Source of the DNA: Dysgonomonas sp.
Lineage (GTDB): Bacteria; Bacteroidota; Bacteroidia; Bacteroidales; Dysgonomonadaceae
Assembly (NCBI GenBank): GCA_030151105.1
Contig: JASLEN010000056.1
Coordinates: 1-7,912 of the forward strand
DNA length: 7,912 nucleotides
Direction: 5' to 3'
Shown here: piece after piece, positions 1-7,423 of the stretch
Position numbering within the stretch: the first letter of the stretch is position 1
Layout of the letters: every line of letters starts with the position of its first letter
Translations under genes and position numbers: made by a program
The notes under the pieces: generated by a model
The model's database searches: none
The model's input: the letters and a program-made list of their open reading frames with translations, nothing else
What the model was told of the DNA's origin: nothing

Positions 1-818
1 ATTCGAGACAGGTATATAAGCAAATGGACATTGGAACAGGCAAAGACTTAGCCGATTACGTAGTAGATGGTAAGAACATCCCATATCACCTAATAGATAT
101 ACGTGAGGCTGGAGACAAATACAATATTTTCGAATTTCAGAGTGACTTTCACGAGGTTTACAACAACATCAAGGCTAGAGGTTTGACTCCAATTTTATGT
201 GGAGGTTCGGGATTGTATGTAGAATCTGTGTTGAAAGGATATTCACTTGTTGATGTTCCTGTCAATCCAGAATTGAGAGCTAAATATGAAGCACATTCTT
301 TAGCGGAGCTTTCTAAAGTTCTATCAAACTACAAAGACCAACACAATACGACAGACGCTGACACCGTAAGGCGTGCAATAAGGGCAATAGAAATAGAGGA
401 GCACAAGTTGAATAATCCTTTAGAACACAATGAATTTCCAGCACTAAATAGTTTAATCATTGGAGTAGATATCGACAGAGACTTACGACGTGAAAGAATA
501 TCTAAGAGACTGATATCGAGACTTGAAGAAGGCATGATAGAAGAGGTCAAATCAATCTTAGACTCTGGAGTACCTAGTGCAGATCTTATCTACTATGGCT
601 TAGAATATAAATACGTAACTCAATATGTTATAAGCGAAATTAGCAAAGATGAAATGATTGAAAAACTAGAAATAGCCATCCATCAATTTGCCAAACGTCA
701 AATGACTTGGTTTAGAGGAATGGAAAAACGAGGTTTGAAGATTCATTGGATAAATTCGCTCCTACCTATGGAAGAGAAATTAGACAAAATAAAACAATTA
801 ATTGCTACTAACAATTAA
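1..818 (+). CDS. miaA: tRNA dimethylallyltransferase (MiaA), 5' end cut off by the window edge
   Basis: MiaA transfers the dimethylallyl group of DMAPP to N6 of adenosine 37 in tRNAs that read UNN codons, in the cytoplasm. The frame is open to the left edge (codons start at base 3), giving about 271 visible residues. The Met at 24 is internal: the codons before it read SRQVYKQ, continuing the conserved D-S-x-Q-x-Y...MDIGTGK segment with the catalytic-Asp region. The N-terminal P-loop, roughly the first 35-40 residues, lies outside the window. Other family signatures are HLID (about bases 85-100), a GGSGLYVE stretch (about 200-225), the D-x-x-x-R-R-A-I-R-A-I-E segment (about 360-395), and the C-terminal AKRQMTWFRG motif (about 690-720). 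The stop is at 816-818 and pyrC begins 11 bases later, so the two are probably cotranscribed. Bacteroidales often have two MiaA paralogues; which one this is cannot be told from the fragment. Confidence 0.95.
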   Translation, partial: SRQVYKQMDIGTGKDLADYVVDGKNIPYHLIDIREAGDKYNIFEFQSDFHEVYNNIKARGLTPILCGGSGLYVESVLKGYSLVDVPVNPELRAKYEAHSLAELSKVLSNYKDQHNTTDADTVRRAIRAIEIEEHKLNNPLEHNEFPALNSLIIGVDIDRDLRRERISKRLISRLEEGMIEEVKSILDSGVPSADLIYYGLEYKYVTQYVISEISKDEMIEKLEIAIHQFAKRQMTWFRGMEKRGLKIHWINSLLPMEEKLDKIKQLIATNN

Positions 819-829
819 AATAAAACATC

Positions 830-2164
830 ATGATATTAATTCACAACGCTACTATTATCAACGAGGGAGAATCGTACATCGGTTCGGTTCTTGTAGAGCA
901 TGATAAAATAAAGAAAGTATATAGAAATGAGGTTGTTCCAGAACAGATACTCAACCAATCTCAAGCAATAGACGGAACTGGTAAATTGCTGATACCTGGA
1001 GTGATAGATGACCAAGTACACTTCCGCCAACCTGGTTTAACTCACAAAGGAGATATAGAAAGCGAGAGCCGAGCTGCACTTGCTGGAGGTACAACTTCAT
1101 TCATGGAAATGCCAAATACCAACCCTCAGACGACGAGTATAGAGGAGCTAGAAAAGAAGTTTGAGATTGCCGAACAAAGTGCTTTTGCTAACTATTCGTT
1201 CTACTTAGGTGCTACTAACAACAATTTAGAAGAACTTAAAAAAGTAAACCCAAAGGAAGTTTGTGGAGTAAAAGTATTCATGGGATCTTCAACAGGAAAT
1301 ATGTTGGTCGATCAACAAAAATCGCTTCAAGCAATATTTGCAGAAATAGATATTCTGATTGCAACACACTGCGAGAAGGAAGAAATCATCAAAAAGAATA
1401 TAGAATATTACAAAAATAAGCTTGGTGATAATATTCCAATAGAATATCACCCTTTGATCAGAAGTGAAGAAGCCTGTTATCGCTCATCGGCAGAAGCTGC
1501 CGAACTGGCAGATAAGTATGGTACTCAACTACATATCCTCCATCTTTCAACAGCAAAAGAGATTAGTTTGTTTAGCTCAACTCCGCTAGAAGACAAAAAA
1601 ATAACAGGTGAGGTGTGTGTACACCATTTATGGTTCTCTGACGAGGATTACAAAAAGTATGGAAATAGGATAAAATGGAATCCAGCCGTTAAAACTAAAA
1701 ATGATAGAGACTCACTTCTTCAAGGATTGCTTTCTGGAAAATTGGATGTTATAGCAACTGACCATGCTCCGCATTTAATGACAGAGAAAGAAGGTGGCTG
1801 TCTGCAAGCTGCTTCAGGAGGTCCATTAGTACAACATTCGCTTTTAATGATGCTACAATTAGCAAAAGAAGGTAAAATCAGCAAAGAAAAGGTAGTCGAA
1901 AAGATGTGTCATCATCCATCTATACTTTATAAAATAGACAGAAGAGGCTATATAAGAGAGAATTATTATGCTGATTTAGTTCTAGTAAACGATACATCTT
2001 TCACTATAAACAAAGACAATATTCTATATAAATGCCAATGGTCACCTCTAGAGGGAGATGCACTTTCACATACTATCGAAACAGTCTTACTTAACGGACA
2101 AGTAGCTTATAATCAAGGAGAATTCAGTAAATCTAAAGCTAAAAGACTAGAATTTATAAGATAA
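830..2164 (+). CDS. pyrC: Dihydroorotase (class I type, amidohydrolase superfamily)
   Basis: It catalyses reversible cyclisation of N-carbamoyl-L-aspartate to L-dihydroorotate, the third step of de novo pyrimidine synthesis, in the cytoplasm. At 444 residues its length suits class I enzymes. The ATG at 830 is well placed for the start MILIHNATI, the small N-terminal beta domain typical of the superfamily. Landmarks in order are DDQVHFRQPG (residues 60-69), GGTTSFMEMPNT (86-97), Lys148 in GVKVFMG (candidate carbamylated metal bridge), ATHCE with His180, HILHLST with His235/His238, and ATDHAPH with Asp311. The usual HxH metal motif reads Q62-V-H64 here, so the first His is Gln; the REPG motif also reads RQPG. 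I believe Gln62 is common in Bacteroidota homologues rather than a lesion, because every other ligand is present. The GGCLQAASGGPLVQHSL region (322-338) corresponds to the substrate-proximal C-terminal loop. It follows miaA after 11 bases, without a visible Shine-Dalgarno sequence, and ends before a strong terminator. Confidence 0.93.
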   Translation: MILIHNATIINEGESYIGSVLVEHDKIKKVYRNEVVPEQILNQSQAIDGTGKLLIPGVIDDQVHFRQPGLTHKGDIESESRAALAGGTTSFMEMPNTNPQTTSIEELEKKFEIAEQSAFANYSFYLGATNNNLEELKKVNPKEVCGVKVFMGSSTGNMLVDQQKSLQAIFAEIDILIATHCEKEEIIKKNIEYYKNKLGDNIPIEYHPLIRSEEACYRSSAEAAELADKYGTQLHILHLSTAKEISLFSSTPLEDKKITGEVCVHHLWFSDEDYKKYGNRIKWNPAVKTKNDRDSLLQGLLSGKLDVIATDHAPHLMTEKEGGCLQAASGGPLVQHSLLMMLQLAKEGKISKEKVVEKMCHHPSILYKIDRRGYIRENYYADLVLVNDTSFTINKDNILYKCQWSPLEGDALSHTIETVLLNGQVAYNQGEFSKSKAKRLEFIR

Positions 2165-2186
2165 AACAACTACAGATATCCGTAAT

Positions 2187-2224
2187 AACAAAGTTCATTA
2201 ATAAAATTATTGATGAACTTTGTT
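2187..2224 (+). terminator. Rho-independent terminator of the miaA-pyrC transcript
   Basis: A perfect 12 bp inverted repeat pairs AACAAAGTTCAT (2187-2198) with ATGAACTTTGTT (2213-2224). The stem can extend through a G-U and several A-T pairs toward a small AT-rich loop. It starts 23 bases after the pyrC stop and is followed by TATTTC. The T-tail is modest, but the position and stem length make termination the natural reading. It could also act on transcripts arriving from the right. Confidence 0.8.
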
Positions 2225-2356
2225 TATTTCAACAATACACACAACGCGCTAAAGCCAACTAATTAAACTGTTTTATTTAACCCTATTTAAATAGTTATTT
2301 CTAATAAGGCATATTTCCTCGATGAATCAAGGCTAATTAAGCAATAAACAATAAAA

Positions 2357-2379
2357 AAAAGCCCCTCTGTAGCCTTTTG
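2357..2379 (-). terminator. Weak terminator-like hairpin followed by a T run (minus strand)
   Basis: Read on the minus strand, AAAAGGCT can pair with GGCTTTT-type sequence across a 7-base loop. This gives about 8 pairs including two G-U pairs, followed by an unbroken run of T continuing to 2353. No closer good terminator is seen downstream of tamL, so this could end a long tamL 3' tail or a separate minus-strand transcript. The stem is weak and the same bases may be an insertion-sequence-end relic, so the call is tentative. Confidence 0.3.
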
Positions 2380-2507
2380 AGACACGTTATATTTAGGCAA
2401 AATAGATAGCATCAAAGATTTTAAAACATGCAAATAAAAAGTTTACATAAACTAAACAAGAATCTATTAAACAGGGACTTATCTTAATGCATAGACATAT
2501 TAACCAG

Positions 2508-2543
2508 TAATATTAAAAATAAAACAATATTCTTTTAATATTA
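2508..2543. repeat. AT-only inverted repeat
   Basis: TAATATTAAAA (2508-2518) is the exact reverse complement of TTTTAATATTA (2533-2543), separated by 14 bases. The stem is purely A-T and has no T-run positioned as in a terminator. It may be a weak structure or chance in AT-rich DNA. Confidence 0.5.
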
Positions 2544-2638
2544 TAAGACGAATAACAACGATGAAGCCATCACCTTAAGAATCTAATTAACAACTGATTA
2601 AACAATTAAAATATTTTATTTATGAGAAAACACTGTAA

Positions 2639-2687
2639 CTAGAGCAATAATAGTCCACAATTAGACTGAAGTCTAAAAGCTAGAGCA
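2639..2687. repeat. Dyad TTAGACT-GA-AGTCTAA flanked by direct repeats CTAGAGCA
   Basis: A 7 bp perfect inverted repeat with two central bases lies at 2661-2676. On either side are identical octamers CTAGAGCA at 2639-2646 and 2680-2687. Compact dyads like this can be operators or recombination sites, but no gene start lies next to it, so no function is assigned. Confidence 0.45.
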
Positions 2688-2867
2688 GACATTGAAACTA
2701 GAATAAAGAATATTCAAAAAAGAGATCCTAAGAAGAGAGAAAAGAAAAATTACTATACACTTTTAGAGAACATCAGTCTTAAAACCAAATAGTTCACACT
2801 AGAAACAATCAGAATAAAAGTATGAAAAAGGCACAATTACCAGAGATCTAATATCAAACTACACGCA

Positions 2868-2875
2868 CAAAGTTA
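2868..2875 (-). promoter_or_regulatory. Candidate Bacteroides-type -7 box pointing left
   Basis: On the minus strand the bases read TAACTTTG, an exact match to TAnnTTTG and the same octamer found before ygiQ. A possible -33 element, GTTG, ends 18 bases upstream (TTG on 2894-2896). It lies just past the end of tamL and would transcribe into the gene-less region. The match is short and the region AT-rich, so it may be chance. Confidence 0.25.
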
Positions 2876-2905
2876 CGATCTACAAATAACCCACAACACT
2901 CTAAT

Positions 2906-5230
2906 TTAGAATGGATAGCCAATTCCAAAATGCCAAGACATACGTGAACCTGAGAAGTTAGGAGCAACAAATCTATCACCTTCTGGACGGCTAGGATCAT
3001 AAGCTCTGAATCCAAAGTCGAGACGAATGAGCAAGAAGTCTAGATCGAGGCGAGTTCCAAATCCATAAGCTAAAGCTATTTCTTTGTAAAACTTATCAAA
3101 TTTAAACTGTCCATCAGGTTGCCACTCATAATCCTTGAGCGTCCAGATATTCCCCGCATCGATGAAAAGGGCTAATTCGAAGAGGCTAGTCACCTTATAT
3201 CTATTCTCAATACTTAAATCAAGCTTCAGGTCACCAGCTTGCAGTACATAGTTACGCTGCCCTTCCTCAGGTTTAAATGAACCAGGACCTAGAGAACGGG
3301 TATTCCATCCTCTCACACTATTGGCTCCCCCAGAGAAGAAACGTCGCTCGTATGGAAGAATATTGGAGTTTCCGAAAGGTTGCGCAGCTCCTAAACCTAC
3401 GTGATAAGCGATAGAATGGCGCTTTGAGAAATTGAATGTCTGAGCAAAATCAATACTTGCTTTTACATATTCAGCATAGGCTACACCAAGTATCTTTTTA
3501 GGCAATTTCACCTTTTCACCATCAACTTCTTCATACTTATTAGATTTGCCAATAGTAGCTAAGCGAGGCAGTGCACCAGCGATTTCACCGCTAAAACGAA
3601 GCGTAGTACTTGAACTCTGCAAATTAAACCTCTTGCCCTTAGTTAGCGCACCATTATATGCAATTCTTGATATGAGTTGATCTTTATAGGTTTCACGAAG
3701 TATAGGATTTGAGTTTGGTCCTTCCAAGTACTCATTCCTAAAACGATCTGATTTCCAAGGCATACGTACATAGTTTATATCAAAAGCATCTAGACTGTGA
3801 GTGAACTGATTACGACGTGTAGCCCATGAGTATTTTGCAGTAAAGTTAAAAAACTGCCTTCTGTAATCTGTTCTCTTTTGATTATTAACACCAACTGAAA
3901 AATCTGTAGATGCAGATGGCTGTTGACGCCATGTCTTCTTTAAGAATGGAAACACAAAGAGAGGAAATGTTACATTAACATCAGCTCCATACTCATAATA
4001 ATTATCGCTAGAACCACCTGTTTGATTATCTTTGGAAATGAATTCATAAGCTCCTTTAAGACGAATACCCAAAAGTTCTGAACCATTGAAGAGATTTTGA
4101 TGCTGATATGAAACACTTGGTGCTATACCAATATCTCCCGCAGAGTTGGTTCCATCCAAACTAGACCTAAACCAGTGAGCTTTGGCTGGGACAAGGATAA
4201 TAGTAGCATCCATAAGCTTTGTACTATCTTCCTTTGCTGGCGTTGTGGTGATATTCACTTGTCCTATTGCCCCCATTTTGCTATAAGCCTCATAGGTATG
4301 AGTCAGCATATAATCGGAGTAATAATCTCCTTTTCGCATATAATTGTTGCGATAAACAGCAGAGTTACGCAAAAAGTCGTTTTTCCCCCTTATAATCGTT
4401 ATTCCTTTATGATTAGTAGTATCTGCATCACGAAAGAATCGTCGTTTTTGTCGAGAATCTCCACTAGGCATATCAGTTGTATTGTAGCCAGAAATGACGG
4501 TAACATCGTTCATTTTAAATCGTTTGTACTGAGAACTATCTCTAGGCATGTAGATATCCATATAGAGATCCACCTCATGTGTTCCCAATGTAGTATCAGC
4601 TCTAAAATAGACGTACTCTTTAGAAAATTCGGCATAGCCTACGTTTCTCATCACCAGACTTACACGTTCTCTTTCTGCTTCAAGAAGTGTCATATCGTAA
4701 AAGTCTCCTGATTTAATTTCTTTTTCTTTGAAATATTTATCTACAGCCAAATTCATTATACGAGACATAGTGGAGTCTTTTATCTCATAAGTATAATTCC
4801 TAACTTTATAAGGAGTGCCCGCATTAATTTTGTAAGTGAGATCTATTTTAGGCCCTTTAAATTTCTGAAGTGTATCTACCGTCGTCTCCAAGTAACCTTG
4901 ATTTATCATCTCCTTTTGAAGTTGTTCGGCTGACAAAACGGCTTGTTTAGGATTATAAATAACAGGAGCTTGACCTAACTTATTTCTTACAAAGCGATTA
5001 AACTTTTTAGTAGTATCAGACCCCGCTGCATTGAAGATCATCAGTCGTAAGGTGCTATTAGGCTGCTGACGAGAGAAATCTTCTAAATCTGACGTAGCAT
5101 TCCGTGTATTGTGAACAACTTTTATATTGTTTAGTAAGTATTTATTCTCTGGAATATTTTTGGTTGTACTACATGCCGCAGCAATAAGCACTAGAAAGAT
5201 GACTACTATGGAATAAGAAATTTTGTTCAT
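2906..5230 (-). CDS. tamL: Omp85/BamA-TamA family outer membrane lipoprotein (TamL-like)
   Basis: This 774-residue protein is predicted to be an outer-membrane beta-barrel that helps place or supply other envelope components. TamL is the Bacteroidota counterpart of TamA and works with TamB. The N-terminus has a short basic start, a hydrophobic segment (residues 7-19) and a lipobox IAAAC with Cys20, so it is a lipoprotein handled by signal peptidase II. Residues about 25-345 are periplasmic and look POTRA-like: GYLETTVDT near 112-120 and NVGYAEFSKEYVYF near 196-209 are typical helix-turn-strand segments. From about 350 the amphipathic strand pattern of a 16-strand barrel begins. The Omp85 loop-6 motif is VRGW at 639-642, preceded by ERRFFSGGANS. 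The last residue is Phe in GIGYPF, the classic barrel-end signal. The ATG at 5230 is the only in-frame start, with a stop three codons upstream. No tamB lies in the window. A BamA-like reading is less likely because BamA lacks this lipobox. Confidence 0.9.
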   Translation of the reverse strand: MNKISYSIVVIFLVLIAAACSTTKNIPENKYLLNNIKVVHNTRNATSDLEDFSRQQPNSTLRLMIFNAAGSDTTKKFNRFVRNKLGQAPVIYNPKQAVLSAEQLQKEMINQGYLETTVDTLQKFKGPKIDLTYKINAGTPYKVRNYTYEIKDSTMSRIMNLAVDKYFKEKEIKSGDFYDMTLLEAERERVSLVMRNVGYAEFSKEYVYFRADTTLGTHEVDLYMDIYMPRDSSQYKRFKMNDVTVISGYNTTDMPSGDSRQKRRFFRDADTTNHKGITIIRGKNDFLRNSAVYRNNYMRKGDYYSDYMLTHTYEAYSKMGAIGQVNITTTPAKEDSTKLMDATIILVPAKAHWFRSSLDGTNSAGDIGIAPSVSYQHQNLFNGSELLGIRLKGAYEFISKDNQTGGSSDNYYEYGADVNVTFPLFVFPFLKKTWRQQPSASTDFSVGVNNQKRTDYRRQFFNFTAKYSWATRRNQFTHSLDAFDINYVRMPWKSDRFRNEYLEGPNSNPILRETYKDQLISRIAYNGALTKGKRFNLQSSSTTLRFSGEIAGALPRLATIGKSNKYEEVDGEKVKLPKKILGVAYAEYVKASIDFAQTFNFSKRHSIAYHVGLGAAQPFGNSNILPYERRFFSGGANSVRGWNTRSLGPGSFKPEEGQRNYVLQAGDLKLDLSIENRYKVTSLFELALFIDAGNIWTLKDYEWQPDGQFKFDKFYKEIALAYGFGTRLDLDFLLIRLDFGFRAYDPSRPEGDRFVAPNFSGSRMSWHFGIGYPF

Positions 5231-5350
5231 ATAACTTTACTATTCAATAAAACGGAAGTTTACACTTTTACACCTCACTCTTATAACAAAGAAGGTAGTA
5301 AAAATATTGCAAGCTCTAAACTTTTATTTCTTTTAGAACTAGAAATCTTA

Positions 5351-5385
5351 CAAAGATAAAGCCTTTAGTTGATTGGACTACAAAA
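5351..5385 (-). promoter_or_regulatory. Candidate Bacteroides-type promoter of tamL
   Basis: On the minus strand the -7 box reads TATCTTTG (5358-5351), an exact TAnnTTTG match, and a TTTTG -33 element lies at 5385-5381. The gap is 22 bases, slightly longer than the usual 19-21. Transcription would begin around 5344, leaving a leader of about 115 bases before the tamL ATG. Confidence 0.5.
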
Positions 5386-5449
5386 TATCTTATAATTAAA
5401 AAACCTCAACAGAAAGCTGCATTTAACTAATAACTTGGAAAGAAAGTGA

Positions 5450-5457
5450 TAACTTTG
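5450..5457 (+). promoter_or_regulatory. Candidate Bacteroides-type -7 box of ygiQ
   Basis: TAACTTTG followed by CAC matches the TAnnTTTG element exactly. No good TTTG lies 19-21 bases upstream; the nearest partial match is TTG at 5435-5437, only 12 bases away. Transcription would begin near 5464, leaving a leader of about 75 bases before the ATG at 5541. Confidence 0.45.
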
Positions 5458-5540
5458 CACTCTCTCTACACATAGAGAATTATAAGACTAAGCTTTTGAA
5501 ACTACTACAGATAGTTGAATTGAACTGATTGGTAAACAAA

Positions 5541-7364
5541 ATGAATAAAGAATATAGATTGACTGATTGGTTGCCCACAACCATGAAAGAAGCAAAACTG
5601 AGAGGATGGAACGAATTTGACGTTGTCCTATTTACGGGTGATGCCTATATAGATCATCCTGCTTTTGGAGCTGCAGTAATAGGCAGACTTTTGGAGTCAA
5701 AGGGATTGAAAGTAGCGATTGTACCTCAACCCAACTGGAGAGATGACTTGCGAGACTTTAAGAAAATGGGTCAACCGAGACTTTTCTTCGGCGTAACAGC
5801 AGGCGCAATGGACTCTATGATAAATCATTATACTGCAAACAAACGCCTACGCTCTAACGATGCATATACTCCTGACAGCAGAAACGATATGCGTCCCGAT
5901 AGAACTACAATTGTGTACTCCAATATTTTGAAAGAACTATATCCCGATGTTCCAATAGTGCTAGGAGGCATAGAGGCTTCATTGAGAAGGGTAACGCATT
6001 ACGACTATTGGGATGATAAATTACATCGTTCTATATTATTTGATTCTAAAGCAGATTTACTAGTCTATGGAATGGGAGAGAAACCCTTGATAGCAATCAT
6101 AGAAGGACTGGAGTCAGGCAAAAAAGTGGGAGAGTTAGTCGATATTCCTCAAACATCATACATAAAGAGAGATGTGGAAAGCGCACGCTATCCACAAGAA
6201 AAGGACATTGTCTTATTCTCACACGAAGAGTGCTTGGAAGACAAACTCAAACAAGCGAAGAACTTCAAAATAGTAGAACAGCAATCTAACATGATGGATG
6301 CTAGTCGTATTATCCAAAAGAGCAATAACGAAGAGTGCATTATCAATCCTCCCTATCCCCCAATGACCGAACAGGAGGTAGATGGCTCGTTTGATTTGCC
6401 CTACACTCGCCTACCTCATCCCAAATATGCAAAGAAAGAGATTCCTGCATTTGAGATGATAAAGTTCTCTATCAACATGCATAGAGGATGTTTTGGGGGC
6501 TGTGCTTTCTGTACTATTTCGGCACATCAAGGTAAATTCATCGCTTCTCGCTCCAAAGAATCTATTCTGAAAGAAGTAGATGCTGTAACAAAAATGCCAG
6601 ACTTCAAGGGCTACATAAGCGACCTAGGAGGACCATCTGCAAATATGTATTCCATGAAAGGGATAGATGAGAGCATTTGTGCAAAATGCAAACGTCCATC
6701 ATGTGTACACCCGACCATTTGTAAGAATCTGAATGCTGATCATACTGCTATACTAGATATCTATCGCAGTGCTCGCAAGCATCCTAAGGTAAAAAAAGCC
6801 TTTGTAGGAAGTGGTATTCGATATGACCTAATGCTACATCGCACCAACGACAAAAAGAACAATAAGGCTGCTGAGGATTATACCAGTGAACTTATTGTGA
6901 ATCACGTTTCGGGACGTCTAAAAGTAGCTCCAGAGCATACCTCGGATGATGTGCTAAATGTAATGAGAAAGCCATCGTTCAAACTCTTTCATCAGTTCAA
7001 GAAGACCTTTGACAAAGTGAATAAGGAAAATGGATTGAATCAGCAGTTGATTCCCTACTTCATTTCATCTCATCCTAACTGCACTGAATTGAGTATGGCT
7101 GAACTTGCTGTAGAGACAAAACCAATGGGATTCAAACTGGAACAGGTGCAAGATTTCACTCCGTCGCCAATGACCCTAGCTACCGAAATCTACTATACAG
7201 GGTATCACCCATACACATTGGAGAAGATGTACACAGCACGCACCAAAGATCAGAAATTGGCACAAAGGCAATTCTTCTTCTGGTATGATAAACAGTATCG
7301 TCCACAAATCAGCCAGGCATTGAAAAAGTTGAAAAGGGACGATTTAAAGAACAAGCTATTCTAA
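5541..7364 (+). CDS. ygiQ: YgiQ-family radical SAM protein (UPF0313)
   Basis: This is a cytoplasmic radical S-adenosylmethionine enzyme of the YgiQ family, whose reaction is not established as far as I know. Starting at the ATG (5541) gives 607 residues, beginning MNKEYRLTDWLP as in family members. The frame also opens from a TTG at 5529, adding only MVNK, which is less likely. The N-terminal part (about 1-190) resembles a cobalamin-binding-like fold, with FTGDAYIDHPAFG at 31-43 and GGIEASLRR at 142-150. The radical SAM core carries CFGGCAFC, so Cys317, Cys321 and Cys324 bind the 4Fe-4S cluster. A SAM-binding GGP follows at 363-365. A second Cys set, Cys380, Cys383, Cys388 and Cys394, follows soon after. 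The end (about 540-607) is the short form of the DUF3362-like tail, making this protein shorter than E. coli YgiQ. It is divergent from tamL and convergent with the M48 gene, so it is probably monocistronic. Confidence 0.92.
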   Translation: MNKEYRLTDWLPTTMKEAKLRGWNEFDVVLFTGDAYIDHPAFGAAVIGRLLESKGLKVAIVPQPNWRDDLRDFKKMGQPRLFFGVTAGAMDSMINHYTANKRLRSNDAYTPDSRNDMRPDRTTIVYSNILKELYPDVPIVLGGIEASLRRVTHYDYWDDKLHRSILFDSKADLLVYGMGEKPLIAIIEGLESGKKVGELVDIPQTSYIKRDVESARYPQEKDIVLFSHEECLEDKLKQAKNFKIVEQQSNMMDASRIIQKSNNEECIINPPYPPMTEQEVDGSFDLPYTRLPHPKYAKKEIPAFEMIKFSINMHRGCFGGCAFCTISAHQGKFIASRSKESILKEVDAVTKMPDFKGYISDLGGPSANMYSMKGIDESICAKCKRPSCVHPTICKNLNADHTAILDIYRSARKHPKVKKAFVGSGIRYDLMLHRTNDKKNNKAAEDYTSELIVNHVSGRLKVAPEHTSDDVLNVMRKPSFKLFHQFKKTFDKVNKENGLNQQLIPYFISSHPNCTELSMAELAVETKPMGFKLEQVQDFTPSPMTLATEIYYTGYHPYTLEKMYTARTKDQKLAQRQFFFWYDKQYRPQISQALKKLKRDDLKNKLF

Positions 7365-7369
7365 AATAC

Positions 7370-7387
7370 GGAGAAGTTAACGTCTCC
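7370..7387. repeat. Imperfect palindrome with GTTAAC core after ygiQ
   Basis: GGAGA (7370-7374) and TCTCC (7383-7387) are complementary and enclose GTTAAC, itself palindromic, with one mismatched pair between. TTAAC recurs three more times at 7399-7414. The unit sits between the ygiQ stop and the strong terminator; it may be a minor RNA hairpin or chance. Confidence 0.4.
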
Positions 7388-7423
7388 TTATACTGACCTT
7401 AACTTAACCTTAACCTCTAATAG

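Larger units (their letters stand above)
2225..2905. other. Long A-rich intergenic region without a convincing gene
   Basis: This is the space between convergent pyrC and tamL, about 680 bases. All six frames are broken by frequent stops. The plus strand is strikingly richer in A than in T, most obviously in 2690-2830. The longest ATG frame I found is 41 codons on the minus strand (2287-2412); it has no recognisable motif and overlaps a terminator-like hairpin. The stretch holds an 11 bp AT hairpin (2508-2543), a 16 bp dyad (2661-2676) between two copies of CTAGAGCA, a minus-strand promoter-like site (2868-2875), and a sequence resembling an insertion-sequence end (2361-2390). It may be decayed DNA, an untranslated tail or an unrecognised RNA locus. 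Confidence 0.7.
5231..5540. other. Divergent intergenic region between tamL and ygiQ
   Basis: About 310 AT-rich bases separate the two divergent starts. Each direction has one good match to the Bacteroides -7 element TAnnTTTG, described in separate entries. A small hairpin, AACTA (5500-5504) with TAGTT (5512-5516), falls in the predicted ygiQ leader. No ORF, tRNA or riboswitch-like structure was recognised. Confidence 0.7.

Noticed and set aside
329..550. A 73-codon minus-strand ORF inside miaA
   Set aside because: Antisense shadow of a conserved miaA segment with no protein features.
2168..2178. ACTACAGATA shared between the pyrC 3' end and the ygiQ leader (5504-5513)
   Set aside because: A 10-base match between two AT-rich spacers is not enough to claim a repeat family.
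2287..2412. A 41-codon minus-strand ORF starting MLSILPKYNV
   Set aside because: No recognisable motif, it overlaps a T-run hairpin and possible IS-end relic, and it lies in a region where all frames look non-coding.
2428..2487. A 19-codon plus-strand ORF starting MQIKSLHKLN
   Set aside because: Too short, with no ribosome binding site, promoter or sequence signature; expected by chance in AT-rich DNA.
2830..2841. Small hairpin GGTAATTGTGCC plus TTTTT on the minus strand as a tamL terminator
   Set aside because: Only four pairs with one G-U; too weak to support a call.
4175..4711. A 178-codon plus-strand ORF inside tamL
   Set aside because: It lies wholly antisense to the well-supported tamL gene, and its composition (rich in Ser, Ile, His, Cys) is that of a shadow frame.
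5529..5540. TTG start adding four residues to YgiQ
   Set aside because: The ATG at 5541 gives the expected family N-terminus, and nothing supports the rarer upstream start codon.
7397..7415. TTAAC short tandem repeats
   Set aside because: Three copies with uneven spacing; too short for a repeat array or CRISPR and probably chance.
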